A stretch of DNA of 64,000 nucleotides from Actinomadura rubteroloni (GCF_002911665.1 NZ_MTBP01000001.1:62001-126000); one strand, 5' to 3'; counted from the first letter of the stretch, positions 16,437 to 25,127 are shown. Translations and numbers: made by a program. The notes: generated by a model not told the origin, from the sequence alone.

Positions 16437-16831
16437 GCCGGTGGCTCCTTGGGTGGGGTGCGGTCGGCCGTCAGGTCGGCGAGGGCCTGGCGTATGACGT
16501 CCATCTCATCACGGGACACCGACCGGACGAAATGGGCGAGCGCGGCGTCCCTGTCCCCGGTTTCGTTCAGCGCGCCGAGCATCAGCTCCGTCACGTAGCT
16601 CTCCCGGCTCTCGGCGGGACTGTACCGCCAGGCGCGGCCGTCGCGGCGGCGGCGCAGGAAGCCCTTCTTCGCGAGGCGGTCGAGCACGGTCATGACGGTG
16701 GTGTGGGCGAGGTCGCGGTCACCGGCGAGCGCGCGGCTGACGTCACGCGCGGTGGGGGCTCCGCGGCCGGAGTCCTCCCAGTCCCAGACGACTTCCATGA
16801 CCGTGCGTTCAAGCTCTCCAAGACCCTTCAC
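16433..16831 (-). CDS. BlaI/MecI/CopY family transcriptional repressor
   Basis: A 132-residue winged-helix repressor: 'GLGELERTVMEVVWD' start, recognition region 'LAHTTVMTVLDRLAKKGFLRR' (residues 41-61) and dimerising C-terminus. The start is GTG at 16831. It is in an operon with the M56 peptidase gene and divergent from cydAB. Three copies of a TAGTACTAC motif 15 bp apart (16874-16913) lie between; they resemble TACTAC/GTAGTA half-sites of known BlaI operators. The likely model is that BlaI represses itself and cydAB until the peptidase cleaves it. In Mycobacterium tuberculosis BlaI also controls respiratory (ATP synthase) genes. Confidence 0.88.
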   Translation of the reverse strand: MKGLGELERTVMEVVWDWEDSGRGAPTARDVSRALAGDRDLAHTTVMTVLDRLAKKGFLRRRRDGRAWRYSPAESRESYVTELMLGALNETGDRDAALAHFVRSVSRDEMDVIRQALADLTADRTPPKEPPA

Positions 16832-16873
16832 GACGTCAAGGCTAACCCACTGAGAGGCAAGTCACCACGGCGG

Positions 16874-16913
16874 GTAGTACTACAGGCTTTAGTACTACCG
16901 CTTGTAGTACTAC
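16874..16913. promoter_or_regulatory. Three BlaI-type operators between blaI-like gene and cydA
   Basis: GTAGTACTAC occurs at 16874-16883 and 16904-16913, and TTAGTACTAC at 16889-16898, each exactly 15 bp from the next. The 10-mer is itself a palindrome. The last copy is 9 bp before the cydA ATG, over its promoter. A -10-like TACATT (16911-16916) ends 6 bases before that ATG, so cydA may be leaderless. Confidence 0.8.
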
Positions 16914-16922
16914 ATTCGTGGC

Positions 16923-18314
16923 ATGAGCACAGCGCAGTTCCTCGCCGAGGGCGCCGCGACACCGGCCGACTTCGTGGCCGCGCGTCAGCAGATGGCGTTC
17001 ACCCTGGGGTTCCACATCGTGCTGGCGTCCATCGGGATCGGACTGCCGGCGCTCACCCTGCTCGCCGAGTGGCGCTCGCTGCGCACCGGCGACCGGGTCT
17101 ACGCCGAACTGGCGCGGCGCTGGATGAAGGCCGCGGGCGTGCTGTTCGCGGTCGGCGCCGTGTCGGGAACGGTCCTGTCCTTCGAGATGGGGACGCTCTG
17201 GCCCGGCTTCATGGACAAGTACGGCCAGGTCTTCGGCGGCGCGTTCGCGCTGGAGGGCATCGCGTTCTTCATCGAGGCGATCTTCATGGGGATCTACCTC
17301 TACGGCTGGGACCGGCTGTCGCCGCGCGCCCACTTCCTCACCGGCATCCCGGTCGTGGTGGCGGGCGTGCTGTCCGCGACGTTCGTCGTGACGGTCAACT
17401 CGTGGATGAACCAGCCGCGCGGGTTCAATCTCGTCAACGGGAAGGTCACCGACGTCAGCCCGCTGAAGGCCATGCTCAACCCCGCGACGCCGACCGAGGC
17501 GACGCACCTGATCCTCGCCTCGCTGATGGTCTGCGGGTTCCTCGTCGCGTCCGTCTACGCGGTGGCGCTGCTGCGGGACGCGCGGGCCGGACGGGTCGAC
17601 CGCTACCACCGGCTCGGGTTCGCGATCCCGTTCACGCTCGGCGCCGTCTGCGCTCCGCTCCAGGTGATCGTGGGGGACTTCGCGTCCCGGTTCGTCGCCG
17701 GGCACCAGCCCGCCAAGTTCGCGGCGATGGAAGGGATCGAGCACACGCAGGCCGGGGTGCCGTTCAAGTTCGCGACGATCGAGATCCCGAACATGCTGTC
17801 ACTGATGGTCAAGTTCGACGCGCACGCGACGCTGCGCGGCATGGACTCGATCCCGGCGGACGCCCGGCCGCCCGCCGAGGTCGTCAAGACGTCCTTCGAG
17901 ATCATGATCACGCTGGGGATGTTCCTGCTGGCGCTCGCCGCCTGGTGGGGGTTCGCCTGGTTCGTCCGGCGGCGTGCGCTGGGCCGGGCCGGACGGCTCG
18001 CGTCCCGCGTCGACCTGCCCTGGAAGCCGTGGTTCCTGCGGCTCGCGCTCACCGCCGGGGGCGCCGCGATCCTCGCGATGGAGGCGGGCTGGACGACCAC
18101 CGAGGTCGGCCGGCAGCCGTGGATCGTCTACGGCGTCATGCGGACGACCGAGGCCGTCAACCCCAGCTCCAACCTGCGCTACGGCCTCTACGCGGTGCTC
18201 GCCGTGTACGCCGTGCTCGCCGCCGCGACGATCAGCGTGCTGCGGCGGATCCGGCGGCGGCCCGACGCCGACGCGTCCCTGTCCGGTCCCGTCCCCGTGG
18301 GGAGCGCCCGATGA
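16923..18314 (+). CDS. cydA: Cytochrome bd ubiquinol/menaquinol oxidase subunit I
   Basis: A 463-residue membrane protein. Family motifs: 'ARQQMAFTLGFHIVLA' with a haem-ligand His near residue 36, and 'EVGRQPWIVYG' near residue 395, which belongs to the quinol-oxidase core. The quinol-binding Q loop is of the short type. It forms the high-affinity oxidase with CydB, reducing oxygen with electrons from menaquinol, without proton pumping. There is no ribosome site before the ATG. Three BlaI-like operators overlap its promoter, an unusual control for an oxidase. Confidence 0.93.
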   Translation: MSTAQFLAEGAATPADFVAARQQMAFTLGFHIVLASIGIGLPALTLLAEWRSLRTGDRVYAELARRWMKAAGVLFAVGAVSGTVLSFEMGTLWPGFMDKYGQVFGGAFALEGIAFFIEAIFMGIYLYGWDRLSPRAHFLTGIPVVVAGVLSATFVVTVNSWMNQPRGFNLVNGKVTDVSPLKAMLNPATPTEATHLILASLMVCGFLVASVYAVALLRDARAGRVDRYHRLGFAIPFTLGAVCAPLQVIVGDFASRFVAGHQPAKFAAMEGIEHTQAGVPFKFATIEIPNMLSLMVKFDAHATLRGMDSIPADARPPAEVVKTSFEIMITLGMFLLALAAWWGFAWFVRRRALGRAGRLASRVDLPWKPWFLRLALTAGGAAILAMEAGWTTTEVGRQPWIVYGVMRTTEAVNPSSNLRYGLYAVLAVYAVLAAATISVLRRIRRRPDADASLSGPVPVGSAR

Positions 18315-19210
18315 GCCACGCCGACGTCGCCCTCGGCCTGATCGTCCTCGGCCTGTCGGCCTACCTGCTGTTCGGCGGCGCGGACTTCGGCGCGGGCCTG
18401 TGGCACCTGTTCGCCCGCCGCCGCACGGACCGCGAGGTCATCGAGCACGCCATGGGCCCGCTCTGGGAGGCCAACCACGTCTGGCTGATCTTCGTGATGG
18501 TCATGACGTGGACGGCCTTCCCGCCGATCTTCGCGTCCGTGATGACCGCGCACTGGGTGCCGCTGTCGCTCGCGGCGCTCGGGATCGTGGCGCGGGGCAG
18601 CACGTTCGTGTTCGCCAAGGCCGTCCCGGACCACCACGTCCGCTACGGGGTGGTTTTCGGGGTGTCGTCGCTGCTCACGCCGTTCTGCTTCGGCGCCGTC
18701 GCCACCGTGATCACGACCGGGGACGGCTCGTGGCTCAGCCCCGCCGGGCTCTACGGCGGCGCGCTCACCACCGCGCTGTGCGCCTACCTCGCGGCGGTCT
18801 ACTTGATCTGGGACGCGCGGCGGCTCGCCGACGCCGACGCCGCCCTGCGCTTCCGGGGCTACGCGCTCATGTCCGGGATCGTCGTCGGGGTGCTGGCGCT
18901 GCCCGGCGCCGCGCTGATCGACGTCCGGTCGCCGCTGATCATCGTGTCGGCGGTCGCGGGGCTGGTGTCGCTCGTCCTCGTGGCGCGGCAACGGCTGCTC
19001 GCGGTGCGGGCGACGGGCGCGCTGGCCGTCGTGTCGGTGCTGTGGGGGGCGGTCGAGCGGGCCGGGCTGGACCTGGACGGCGCCGCCGCGCAGGACACCG
19101 TCCTTGAGTTCGTGTTCGTCGCGCTGGGGATCGGGGCCGTGATCCTCGTGCCGTCGATGGTGTGGCTGTTCGTCCTGTTCCAGCGGTCCACGGAGGCCGA
19201 GGCGCACTGA
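18311..19210 (+). CDS. cydB: Cytochrome bd oxidase subunit II
   Basis: A 299-residue membrane protein with about eight helices. It has the subunit II marks 'LFGGADFGAGLWHLF' (residues 19-33), 'GPLWEANHVWLIF' (49-61) and 'FPPIFAS' (residues 69-75). It pairs with CydA. Translation is coupled to cydA through an ATGA overlap. The cydDC exporter genes, which often follow in actinobacteria, are not present; instead a strong hairpin (19272-19309) ends the operon. Confidence 0.92.
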   Translation: MSHADVALGLIVLGLSAYLLFGGADFGAGLWHLFARRRTDREVIEHAMGPLWEANHVWLIFVMVMTWTAFPPIFASVMTAHWVPLSLAALGIVARGSTFVFAKAVPDHHVRYGVVFGVSSLLTPFCFGAVATVITTGDGSWLSPAGLYGGALTTALCAYLAAVYLIWDARRLADADAALRFRGYALMSGIVVGVLALPGAALIDVRSPLIIVSAVAGLVSLVLVARQRLLAVRATGALAVVSVLWGAVERAGLDLDGAAAQDTVLEFVFVALGIGAVILVPSMVWLFVLFQRSTEAEAH

Positions 19211-19271
19211 CTTGCGAGGCCGTCCCTCACACGGTCGGCAACCTTTCGGGGGACGTCGCCTCGCATTGCGG

Positions 19272-19309
19272 CGGGGGCGCCGGTGTCATAGCCACCACCG
19301 GCGCCCCCG
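19272..19309 (+). terminator. Strong hairpin terminator after cydAB
   Basis: Two perfectly matched 14-base arms (19272-19285 and 19296-19309) enclose a 10-base loop, 61 bp after the cydB stop. There is no U tract, as is common in very GC-rich actinomycetes. Confidence 0.75.
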
Positions 19310-19363
19310 TCGGCTTCTGCCGGACGGCGGTCGTAGCCTGGAAAGCCCCGGGAAAGGACACCG

Positions 19364-20476
19364 TTGTTCGGCGAGCGCGTGCTGGCGGAGGCCGCGGACG
19401 GCCTGCCCGCCTTCGTCTACGACCTGGCGGGCCTGCGCGACCACGTGGCGGCGATCCGCGCCGCGCTGGACGGCGCGGCGGAGCTGTACTACGCGGCCAA
19501 GGCCAACCCCGAGGCGCCGGTCCTGCGGACGCTGGCGCCGCTGGTGGACGGCGTCGAGGTCGCGTCCGGGGGCGAGCTGGAGCACGTCCGGACCGTCCTG
19601 CCGGACGCGCGCCTGGCCTTCGGCGGCCCCGGCAAGACCGACTCCGAACTCCGGACGGGCCTGGAGCACGGCGTGCACCGCGTCCACGTGGAAAGCCCGC
19701 ACGAACTGCGCCGATTGGCGGCGTTGGGGCGTGCGGTGGACGTCCTGCTGCGCGTGAACCTCTCGGTCGACCGCTCGAACGCCGCCCTGGCGATGTCCGG
19801 CCCGTTCGGCATGGACCCGGCGGCGGTCGAGGACTGCCGACCGATCCTCGCCGAGGCGCCCCACCTGCGGCTACGCGGGATCCACGCCCATCTGGCGTCC
19901 GGCCTGGACGCCCCGGCGCTGCTGGCGCAGTCCGCCGCCGTCCTGGCCTGGGCGCGCCCGTGGCTGACCGGCGTCCCGGACCCGGAGATCAACCTCGGCG
20001 GCGGCATGGCCGTCGACTACGCCGACCCGTCCCATCGCTTCGACTGGCCCGCGTACGCGGCGGGCCTGCGGAAACTGGCCCGGCGCGGCGAGACGTTGCG
20101 CATCGAGCCGGGCCGCGCGATGACCGTCTACTGCGGCTGGTACGTCACGGACGTCCTGGACGTGAAGCGCTCCCACGGCGCGTGGTACGCCGTCCTGCGC
20201 GGCGGCACGATGCACCTGCGCACGCCCGTGACGAAGAACCACGACCACCCGTTCACCGTCCTGCGCCGCGCCACGGCCGGGCCGCGCACGGCGGAGCCCG
20301 TCACGCTGGTGGGCCAGCTCTGCACGCCCAAGGACGTCTTCGCGCGCCGGACGGACGCGGGCTCGCTCGGCGTCGGCGACGTCGTCGCCTTCACGATGGC
20401 GGGCGCCTACGCGTGGAACATCTCCCACCACGACTTCCTGATGCACCCGAAGCCGCGGTTCGTCCACCTCACGTGA
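19364..20476 (+). CDS. Type III (alanine racemase-fold) PLP-dependent decarboxylase
   Basis: A 370-residue enzyme of the ornithine/diaminopimelate decarboxylase fold. The PLP Lys is in 'LYYAAKANPEAPVLR' near residue 46, and the phosphate-binding glycines are in 'INLGGGMAVDY' (residues 207-217). The catalytic Cys loop is 'VGQLCTPKDVF' (residues 317-327). The ending 'FTMAGAYAWNISHHDFLMHP' is shared with the BtrK-like and siderophore-associated branch rather than with LysA. The start is TTG at 19364 with AAAGGA 7 bp before. It stands alone, so its substrate (ornithine, lysine, DAP or a carrier-bound glutamate) cannot be inferred from neighbours. Confidence 0.85.
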   Translation: MFGERVLAEAADGLPAFVYDLAGLRDHVAAIRAALDGAAELYYAAKANPEAPVLRTLAPLVDGVEVASGGELEHVRTVLPDARLAFGGPGKTDSELRTGLEHGVHRVHVESPHELRRLAALGRAVDVLLRVNLSVDRSNAALAMSGPFGMDPAAVEDCRPILAEAPHLRLRGIHAHLASGLDAPALLAQSAAVLAWARPWLTGVPDPEINLGGGMAVDYADPSHRFDWPAYAAGLRKLARRGETLRIEPGRAMTVYCGWYVTDVLDVKRSHGAWYAVLRGGTMHLRTPVTKNHDHPFTVLRRATAGPRTAEPVTLVGQLCTPKDVFARRTDAGSLGVGDVVAFTMAGAYAWNISHHDFLMHPKPRFVHLT

Positions 20477-20479
20477 CCG

Positions 20480-20839
20480 TCACCAGGGGCCGTAGGGCCC
20501 CATGCCGCTCCGGCCGCCGCCCTTGTTGCCCTTGTACGGCTTCACCGCCGGACGGACGTCGGCGAGGTAGACGGCCGCCGCGATGAACGCCGCGACGGGC
20601 AGGATGCCGAGCAGCAGCGCGATCGGGGACGCGCCCTGCGTCGGCAGCACGACCAGCGCCAGCCCGATCACCGTGGCCACGGCCAGCAGGATCGTCCACA
20701 GCTTCTTGTTCTGCTTGCCCGCCGCCAGATAGGCGTTCGACGGGACGAGCAGCGAGTCCACGAGGGCGAACGCCTCCGTCACGAACGCGATGATCAGGAG
20801 CAGCCAGAAGAAGTAGTCCAGTACGCCGAAGCCGGTCAC
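20480..20839 (-). CDS. DUF2516 family small membrane protein
   Basis: A 119-residue protein with about three membrane helices (residues 8-28, 48-66, 72-92) and a basic Gly-rich tail. It matches the DUF2516 family of actinobacteria. In Mycobacterium tuberculosis the equivalent (Rv0476) also follows hbhA (Rv0475) and the XRE regulator gene (Rv0474), the same order as here. The function is unknown. The gene is separated from the HbhA-like gene by about 200 bp with a hairpin. Confidence 0.8.
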   Translation of the reverse strand: MTGFGVLDYFFWLLLIIAFVTEAFALVDSLLVPSNAYLAAGKQNKKLWTILLAVATVIGLALVVLPTQGASPIALLLGILPVAAFIAAAVYLADVRPAVKPYKGNKGGGRSGMGPYGPW

Positions 20840-20995
20840 CGGCGATCAACGCTCCTGCCTGGTCTCGGGCGGCGCGCACGCCGCCGGTCCATCGCTTCCG
20901 CCACGACCCTACGCGGGACGGGCGCCGTCCCGCGAGATCACGGGGCCGCTGTGGAAAAGACGACCGGGCCCGCCCCGTTGTTCCCCGCAGCCGCG

Positions 20996-21029
20996 CGCCG
21001 GACGGGGGCCGGAAAGCCCCCGCCCGGCG
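20996..21029 (-). terminator. Hairpin terminator after the HbhA-like gene
   Basis: CGGGGGC (21003-21009) pairs with GCCCCCG (21016-21022), and flanking CGCCG/CGGCG extends the stem. It lies 9 bp past the stop of the minus-strand gene. Confidence 0.6.
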
Positions 21030-21038
21030 TGTCGCGGG

Positions 21039-21587
21039 TCAGGACTTCGGCTTGCTCGCGGCGGAGCGCGTCTGCGACTTCGCCGTCTTGCGCGCCGTCG
21101 CGGCCTTCTCGGCGGCGGCGGGCTGGTCGGCGTCCTCGGCCGCGACCTCGGCGACGGCCTGGGCCGTCACCGTGACCTCGGCGGCCGTCCGGTGGACGAC
21201 CTTCTTGCCGCGCTCGGCCAGTTCGTCGATGAACGAGACCGTCCGGGTGCTCAGCTCCGTGACGTAGGTGGCGGCGGTGTTCGGGAGTTCCTTGACCTCC
21301 ACCCGCTCCTGGAGCCTGGAGACGTTCCCGGACGCCTCCTCGCGGTACCGGTCGACGTTCTTGCGGACCTCGGCGCGGTACTTCTCCACGTTCTTGGCGG
21401 CCTCGGCGCGGTACTTCTCGACCGCCTCGCGGACGCTCCCGCGGTACTTCTCGACGTTCTTGCGGGCCTCGACGCCGTACTTCCCGACCGCGCCCGGCAC
21501 TTCGCGGATCTTCGCGACGGCCAGGTCGCCCGCGCCCGCGACGGTGTAGACGGCCTTGTTCTCTCGGAGGGTGCTTGCGAGGGTCAT
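21039..21587 (-). CDS. HbhA-like helical repeat protein
   Basis: A 182-residue, almost wholly helical and charged protein. It holds a run of about four 11-residue-type repeats ('KNVEKYRGSVREAVEKYRAE' and onward, residues 43-85), then a coiled-coil-like segment and an Ala/Lys-rich C-terminus. Layout and neighbours match the mycobacterial heparin-binding haemagglutinin HbhA: repeats in the first half, Lys/Ala-rich tail, XRE gene upstream, DUF2516 gene downstream. In mycobacteria this protein is surface- and lipid-associated; here a role in cell surface or polar lipid bodies is an inference. Start overlaps the XRE gene stop by ATGA. Confidence 0.72.
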   Translation of the reverse strand: MTLASTLRENKAVYTVAGAGDLAVAKIREVPGAVGKYGVEARKNVEKYRGSVREAVEKYRAEAAKNVEKYRAEVRKNVDRYREEASGNVSRLQERVEVKELPNTAATYVTELSTRTVSFIDELAERGKKVVHRTAAEVTVTAQAVAEVAAEDADQPAAAEKAATARKTAKSQTRSAASKPKS

Positions 21588-21979
21588 CCGACCTCGTCCT
21601 CTCTCGGATCGTCCGGTGCGCCGGCATCGAAGTCGTCCGCCTCGTTCTCGCGGCGGAACGAGTCGTAGATGTCCAGCAGCACCTGCTTCTGCCGCTCCGT
21701 GAGCAGCAGGTCGGCCCGGATCGAAGCCTGCACGTCCGTGTCGGCCGCGCGGTCCTCAAGGATCCCGGCCTGCACGTACAGCGCCTCGGCGGAGATCCGC
21801 AGACCCTTGGCGATCTGCGCCAGGATCTCCGCGCTCGGCTTGCGCAGGCCGCGCTCGATCTGGCTCAGATACGGGTTGGAGATCCCCGAGACGTCCGCGA
21901 GCTGGCGCAGCGAGATCTTCGCCCGCGTGCGCTGCTCCCGGATGTATTCCCCGATCGAGCCGACCTTGGAACTTGCCAT
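21584..21979 (-). CDS. XRE family transcriptional regulator (Rv0474-like)
   Basis: A 131-residue protein with a Cro/CI helix-turn-helix: 'GEYIREQRTRAKISLRQLADVSG' region, then 'ISNPYLSQIERGLRKPSAEIL' residues 31-51. The C-terminal helix 'TERQKQVLLDIYDSFRREN' is typical of the regulator next to hbhA. ATG at 21979 has a G-rich ribosome site just before. A perfect inverted repeat at 21999-22018 upstream is a candidate autoregulatory operator. It is translationally coupled to the HbhA-like gene. Confidence 0.85.
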   Translation of the reverse strand: MASSKVGSIGEYIREQRTRAKISLRQLADVSGISNPYLSQIERGLRKPSAEILAQIAKGLRISAEALYVQAGILEDRAADTDVQASIRADLLLTERQKQVLLDIYDSFRRENEADDFDAGAPDDPREDEVG

Positions 21980-21998
21980 GTCCCCACCCTGCGTCATG

Positions 21999-22018
21999 GT
22001 GCTTGCTATTGCAAGCAC
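21999..22018. promoter_or_regulatory. Perfect inverted repeat upstream of the XRE/HbhA operon
   Basis: GTGCTTGC (21999-22006) and GCAAGCAC (22011-22018) form an 8-bp perfect inverted repeat with a 4-base TATT spacer, 20 bp before the XRE start. Position and symmetry fit an operator for that regulator. Confidence 0.6.
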
Positions 22019-22056
22019 TCCAGCTAGCACCCGGCGGTGAAAACCGTCACAAACGG

Positions 22057-23010
22057 CTAGGAGACATCCGAAGCGGGTGCCGTCCACGTGGTGCAGACCG
22101 CCGGGCCGTCGCCCCGGTAGCCGAGGACGAGCCAGCCCGCGTAGTGCCGTCCGGACCCGTGGTCGCGCCGGTCGGCCGGCTGGCCGTCGTCGCCCCGGTG
22201 CCGGACGTCGTTCAGCATCGCCTCGTACTGGAGCCGCGTCATCGGCAGCGTCGCCCGCTCGGCGCCGAGGAACGCCCCGGCCAGGCACTGCGCCTGCAAC
22301 TCGATCCGGCGGCTAGCCTCGGTGCGGGCCGGGTCGTCGCCCTTCTCCATCTCCTGCTGCCCGTAGGCGAGGATCCCCGCGCTGTCCTGGACGTGATGCC
22401 CGTACTCGTGCGCGATCACCCGCGCGAACACCGCGTAGTGCGACAGCGGCTCCCCGCCGGACGTCTCCACAATGTGCCGCAGCCCTACGTACATCGTGTT
22501 GTTGGCCGGGCAGTAGAACGCCGACGACCCGGGGCTCGGATACGAACCGCACGGGCTGCGGCCCGGCTGGTCCCAGAACACGCGGTGCGGGACGGTGTAC
22601 TTCATCCCGCTGCGGCGGAACTGACCGGTCCAGGACGCGTCCAGGCAGTCGCTCAGCGTCTCCATGAAGCGGCGCATCGACGGGCCCTCATCCGTCAGCC
22701 GGGGCAGCGCGCACCGGACGGGCACCAGCTTCCCCGACGTGTACAGCCTGTTCCCCGTCGCGACCCGGCGCGGCACGGGCGCGCCCGCCGCGACCCCGGT
22801 CGACGACGCCCGCGTCAGCGCGCCGTAGCCCGCGAACCCGAGGGCGCCGAGGACGAGCACCGCCGCCAGCCCGCCCACGAGCCCGGCGATCGTCCCGCCC
22901 GCCGAGCGGCGCGGCGGACGGCGGCGCGGCACGTGCGCGTACGTCCGGACCCGGCCGCCCGGACGCTCCGGCAGGAGGTAGGGCGGCTGCGGGGGACGAT
23001 GGCCTGCCAT
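22057..23010 (-). CDS. Neutral zinc metallopeptidase (YpfJ-like), membrane-anchored
   Basis: A 317-residue protein: a Pro/Arg-rich cytosolic start, one membrane helix at residues 40-63, then an extracellular domain with zinc motif HExxH in 'VIAHEYGHHVQDSAG' near residue 198. Residues such as 'FYCPANNTMYVG' and 'IELQAQCLAGAF' match the neutral zinc metallopeptidase family. Six Cys in the extracellular part suggest disulfides. It is divergent from the DUF2207 gene, 42 bp apart. Its substrate is unknown. Confidence 0.87.
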   Translation of the reverse strand: MAGHRPPQPPYLLPERPGGRVRTYAHVPRRRPPRRSAGGTIAGLVGGLAAVLVLGALGFAGYGALTRASSTGVAAGAPVPRRVATGNRLYTSGKLVPVRCALPRLTDEGPSMRRFMETLSDCLDASWTGQFRRSGMKYTVPHRVFWDQPGRSPCGSYPSPGSSAFYCPANNTMYVGLRHIVETSGGEPLSHYAVFARVIAHEYGHHVQDSAGILAYGQQEMEKGDDPARTEASRRIELQAQCLAGAFLGAERATLPMTRLQYEAMLNDVRHRGDDGQPADRRDHGSGRHYAGWLVLGYRGDGPAVCTTWTAPASDVS

Positions 23011-23052
23011 AGCGCGAAATCATCGCACGCCTTCCCGCTACGATTCGCTGCC

Positions 23053-24792
23053 ATGTCCGGTATCGCGACCCCGGGTCGCTTGCGGAAGACGCTCGTCGCC
23101 GTCCTTGCGGGCGTTCTCGCGGTCGGCCCCGCCGCGTCCGCGTCCGCCGCCGTCCCGAACGCGTCGGGCGAGCAGCGGGTCGTCAAGGACGAGGTGGCCC
23201 TGACGGTCGGCGCGCACGGCACGGCGAAGGTCCGCGAGACGATCACCTACTGGTTCACCGGGAGCGACCGGCTGGAGCGCCGGTTCGTCACGCGCCAGCA
23301 CCACAGCGTCACACAGGACCGCGTGTACCGGATCGCGAACGTCACCGTCGGCGCGGCGGACGGGTTCACGCTCGCCGGACGGTCCCGCGACGGCGACAGC
23401 ACCGTCATCCGGATCAGGAACGGCCGGAAGCTGACCGGCGCGCACACGATCACGCTCCAGTACGACGTGAGCGGGATCGTCGCGCCCGCGGGCGGGCTGG
23501 AGGAGCTGCGCTGGCCCGCCGTCGGCGGCTGGCCGGTGCGGCTGGACGAGGCGCGCGTCACCGTGGACGCCGACGCCATGATCCGCAACGTCAACTGCTT
23601 CGCCGGGCCGATCGAGAGCGTCATCGGCTGCACGCAGTACTACACGAACCACACGCACACCCAGGGCGTGTACGACCAGCAGACGATGCTGCCCGGCGAG
23701 CACCTGACGGTCGTCGCGGGCCTGCCGCCCGGCACGACCGGCGGCAAGCCGATCTACGAGCGGCGGCACACGGCGGCGACGGCGTTCTCCGTCAACGCGG
23801 TCACGGCGGGCGCGCTGCTCGGGCTGCTGGTCCTGCTCGCGGGCGGGTTCCTGGTGCTGTACCTGCTGCGCGGCCGGGACGTCCGGGTCGTCGGCAAGAA
23901 GGCCGCCGAGGGCGACCAGGCGCCGGTCGCGGGCGCGGGGTTCGAGCCGCCGGACGGCGTCCGCCCCGGCCAGATCGGCACGCTGATCGACGAGCAGGCC
24001 GACGTCATCGACGTCACCGCCACGATCGTGGACCTGGCCGTCCGCGGCTACCTGCTCATCGAGGAGGAGGACCGGGCCGTCACCGGCCGCACCGACTGGG
24101 CGCTGCGCCGCCTCGACCGCCCCGACGACGAGCTGCTGACCTACGAGCGCATCCTGCGCGACGCGCTGTTCACCGCCCCCGACGGCACGCCGCGCGAGAG
24201 CGTCAAGCTGTCGGAGCTGGGCGGGGCGTTCGCGACGCAGCTCGCGCGGGTGCGGTCGGCGATGTACGCCGACGTCGTGGAGCAGGGCTGGTTCGCGCGC
24301 CGTCCGGACACGACGCGGTCGCGGTGGACGGTCGCGGGGCTCGTCCTGACCGTCCTCGGGATCGCCGGTACGGCCGCGCTCGCGTTCACCACCGACTTCG
24401 CGCTGGCCGGGCTCGCGGTGATCATCGCGGGCGCGGCGATGGCGTACGGCGGCCAGTACATGCCCGCCAAAACCGCGCAGGGCTCGACCGTCCTCGCCCA
24501 CATGATCGGGTTCCGGGCGTTCCTGGAGCGCGGCGAGATCCCCGCGAGCACGGCCGACGCGCCCCGGCAGCGGATCGCGCTGTTCTCGCGGTTCCTGCCG
24601 TACGCGGTGGTCTTCGGGGTCGTCCCGCGCTGGGCCGAGACGGTCAAGGACGCGGGCGAGCAGGCCGAGCGCGCCGACAACCTGTACTGGTACGAGGGCC
24701 CGGCCGAGTGGGACCTGACGAACTTCGCCGAGTCCGTGCGCGTGTTCACGCTGGCGACGTCCGGGTCCATCTCGCAGTCGCGGGGGCTGTGA
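23053..24792 (+). CDS. DUF2207 domain membrane protein
   Basis: A 579-residue protein with a signal peptide (residues 1-33), an extracellular beta-rich DUF2207 domain ('GTAKVRETITYWFTG' at residues 56-70), a membrane helix near residues 255-275, and a cytosolic domain beginning 'PPDGVRPGQIGTLIDEQADV'. Two further helices lie near residues 425-465 and a short tail follows. The family is widespread in actinobacteria and has no settled function. It is divergent from the metallopeptidase and may share its regulation. Confidence 0.85.
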   Translation: MSGIATPGRLRKTLVAVLAGVLAVGPAASASAAVPNASGEQRVVKDEVALTVGAHGTAKVRETITYWFTGSDRLERRFVTRQHHSVTQDRVYRIANVTVGAADGFTLAGRSRDGDSTVIRIRNGRKLTGAHTITLQYDVSGIVAPAGGLEELRWPAVGGWPVRLDEARVTVDADAMIRNVNCFAGPIESVIGCTQYYTNHTHTQGVYDQQTMLPGEHLTVVAGLPPGTTGGKPIYERRHTAATAFSVNAVTAGALLGLLVLLAGGFLVLYLLRGRDVRVVGKKAAEGDQAPVAGAGFEPPDGVRPGQIGTLIDEQADVIDVTATIVDLAVRGYLLIEEEDRAVTGRTDWALRRLDRPDDELLTYERILRDALFTAPDGTPRESVKLSELGGAFATQLARVRSAMYADVVEQGWFARRPDTTRSRWTVAGLVLTVLGIAGTAALAFTTDFALAGLAVIIAGAAMAYGGQYMPAKTAQGSTVLAHMIGFRAFLERGEIPASTADAPRQRIALFSRFLPYAVVFGVVPRWAETVKDAGEQAERADNLYWYEGPAEWDLTNFAESVRVFTLATSGSISQSRGL

Positions 24793-24818
24793 CCGCGACG
24801 GCGGGGTAGGGGTCGGGC

Positions 24819-25103
24819 ATGACCGAACCGATCGCCGCGGCCCCGATCGGGCCGACGTGGTACGCCGTCGCGGGACCGATCGTCGTGGTCCTGGCGCTGG
24901 CGCTGTGGCTCGTCTTGCTGATGCTCGCCGGGTCGAAGAAGCGCTACCCGGAGGCGTCGTCGCGGATGGTCCCGCATCGCGGACCGATCACCGGCGGGAT
25001 GGGCCACGGCGGTCCGGCCTGGGAGCAGGGCGACGGCCTGCCCGCCGAGCCCGCCGAGCGCCGCCGCTCGCTCGCCCGCGAGGACAACGCCCCCTGGGAC
25101 TGA
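24819..25103 (+). CDS. Small single-pass membrane protein (DUF6479-like)
   Basis: A 94-residue protein: one membrane helix near residues 15-37 ('VAGPIVVVLALALWLVLLML'), then a hydrophilic cytosolic tail with 'PHRGPITGG'. The helix pattern GPxVxxLALAxWL and the tail motif RGPxxGG also occur in the protein at 29925-30260, so the two are diverged paralogues. They resemble small DUF6479-type proteins of actinomycetes. Function unknown. It lies 26 bp after the DUF2207 gene and may be cotranscribed. Confidence 0.65.
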   Translation: MTEPIAAAPIGPTWYAVAGPIVVVLALALWLVLLMLAGSKKRYPEASSRMVPHRGPITGGMGHGGPAWEQGDGLPAEPAERRRSLAREDNAPWD

Positions 25104-25127
25104 TAGGAACGTCCCCGGAGGTGCCGC

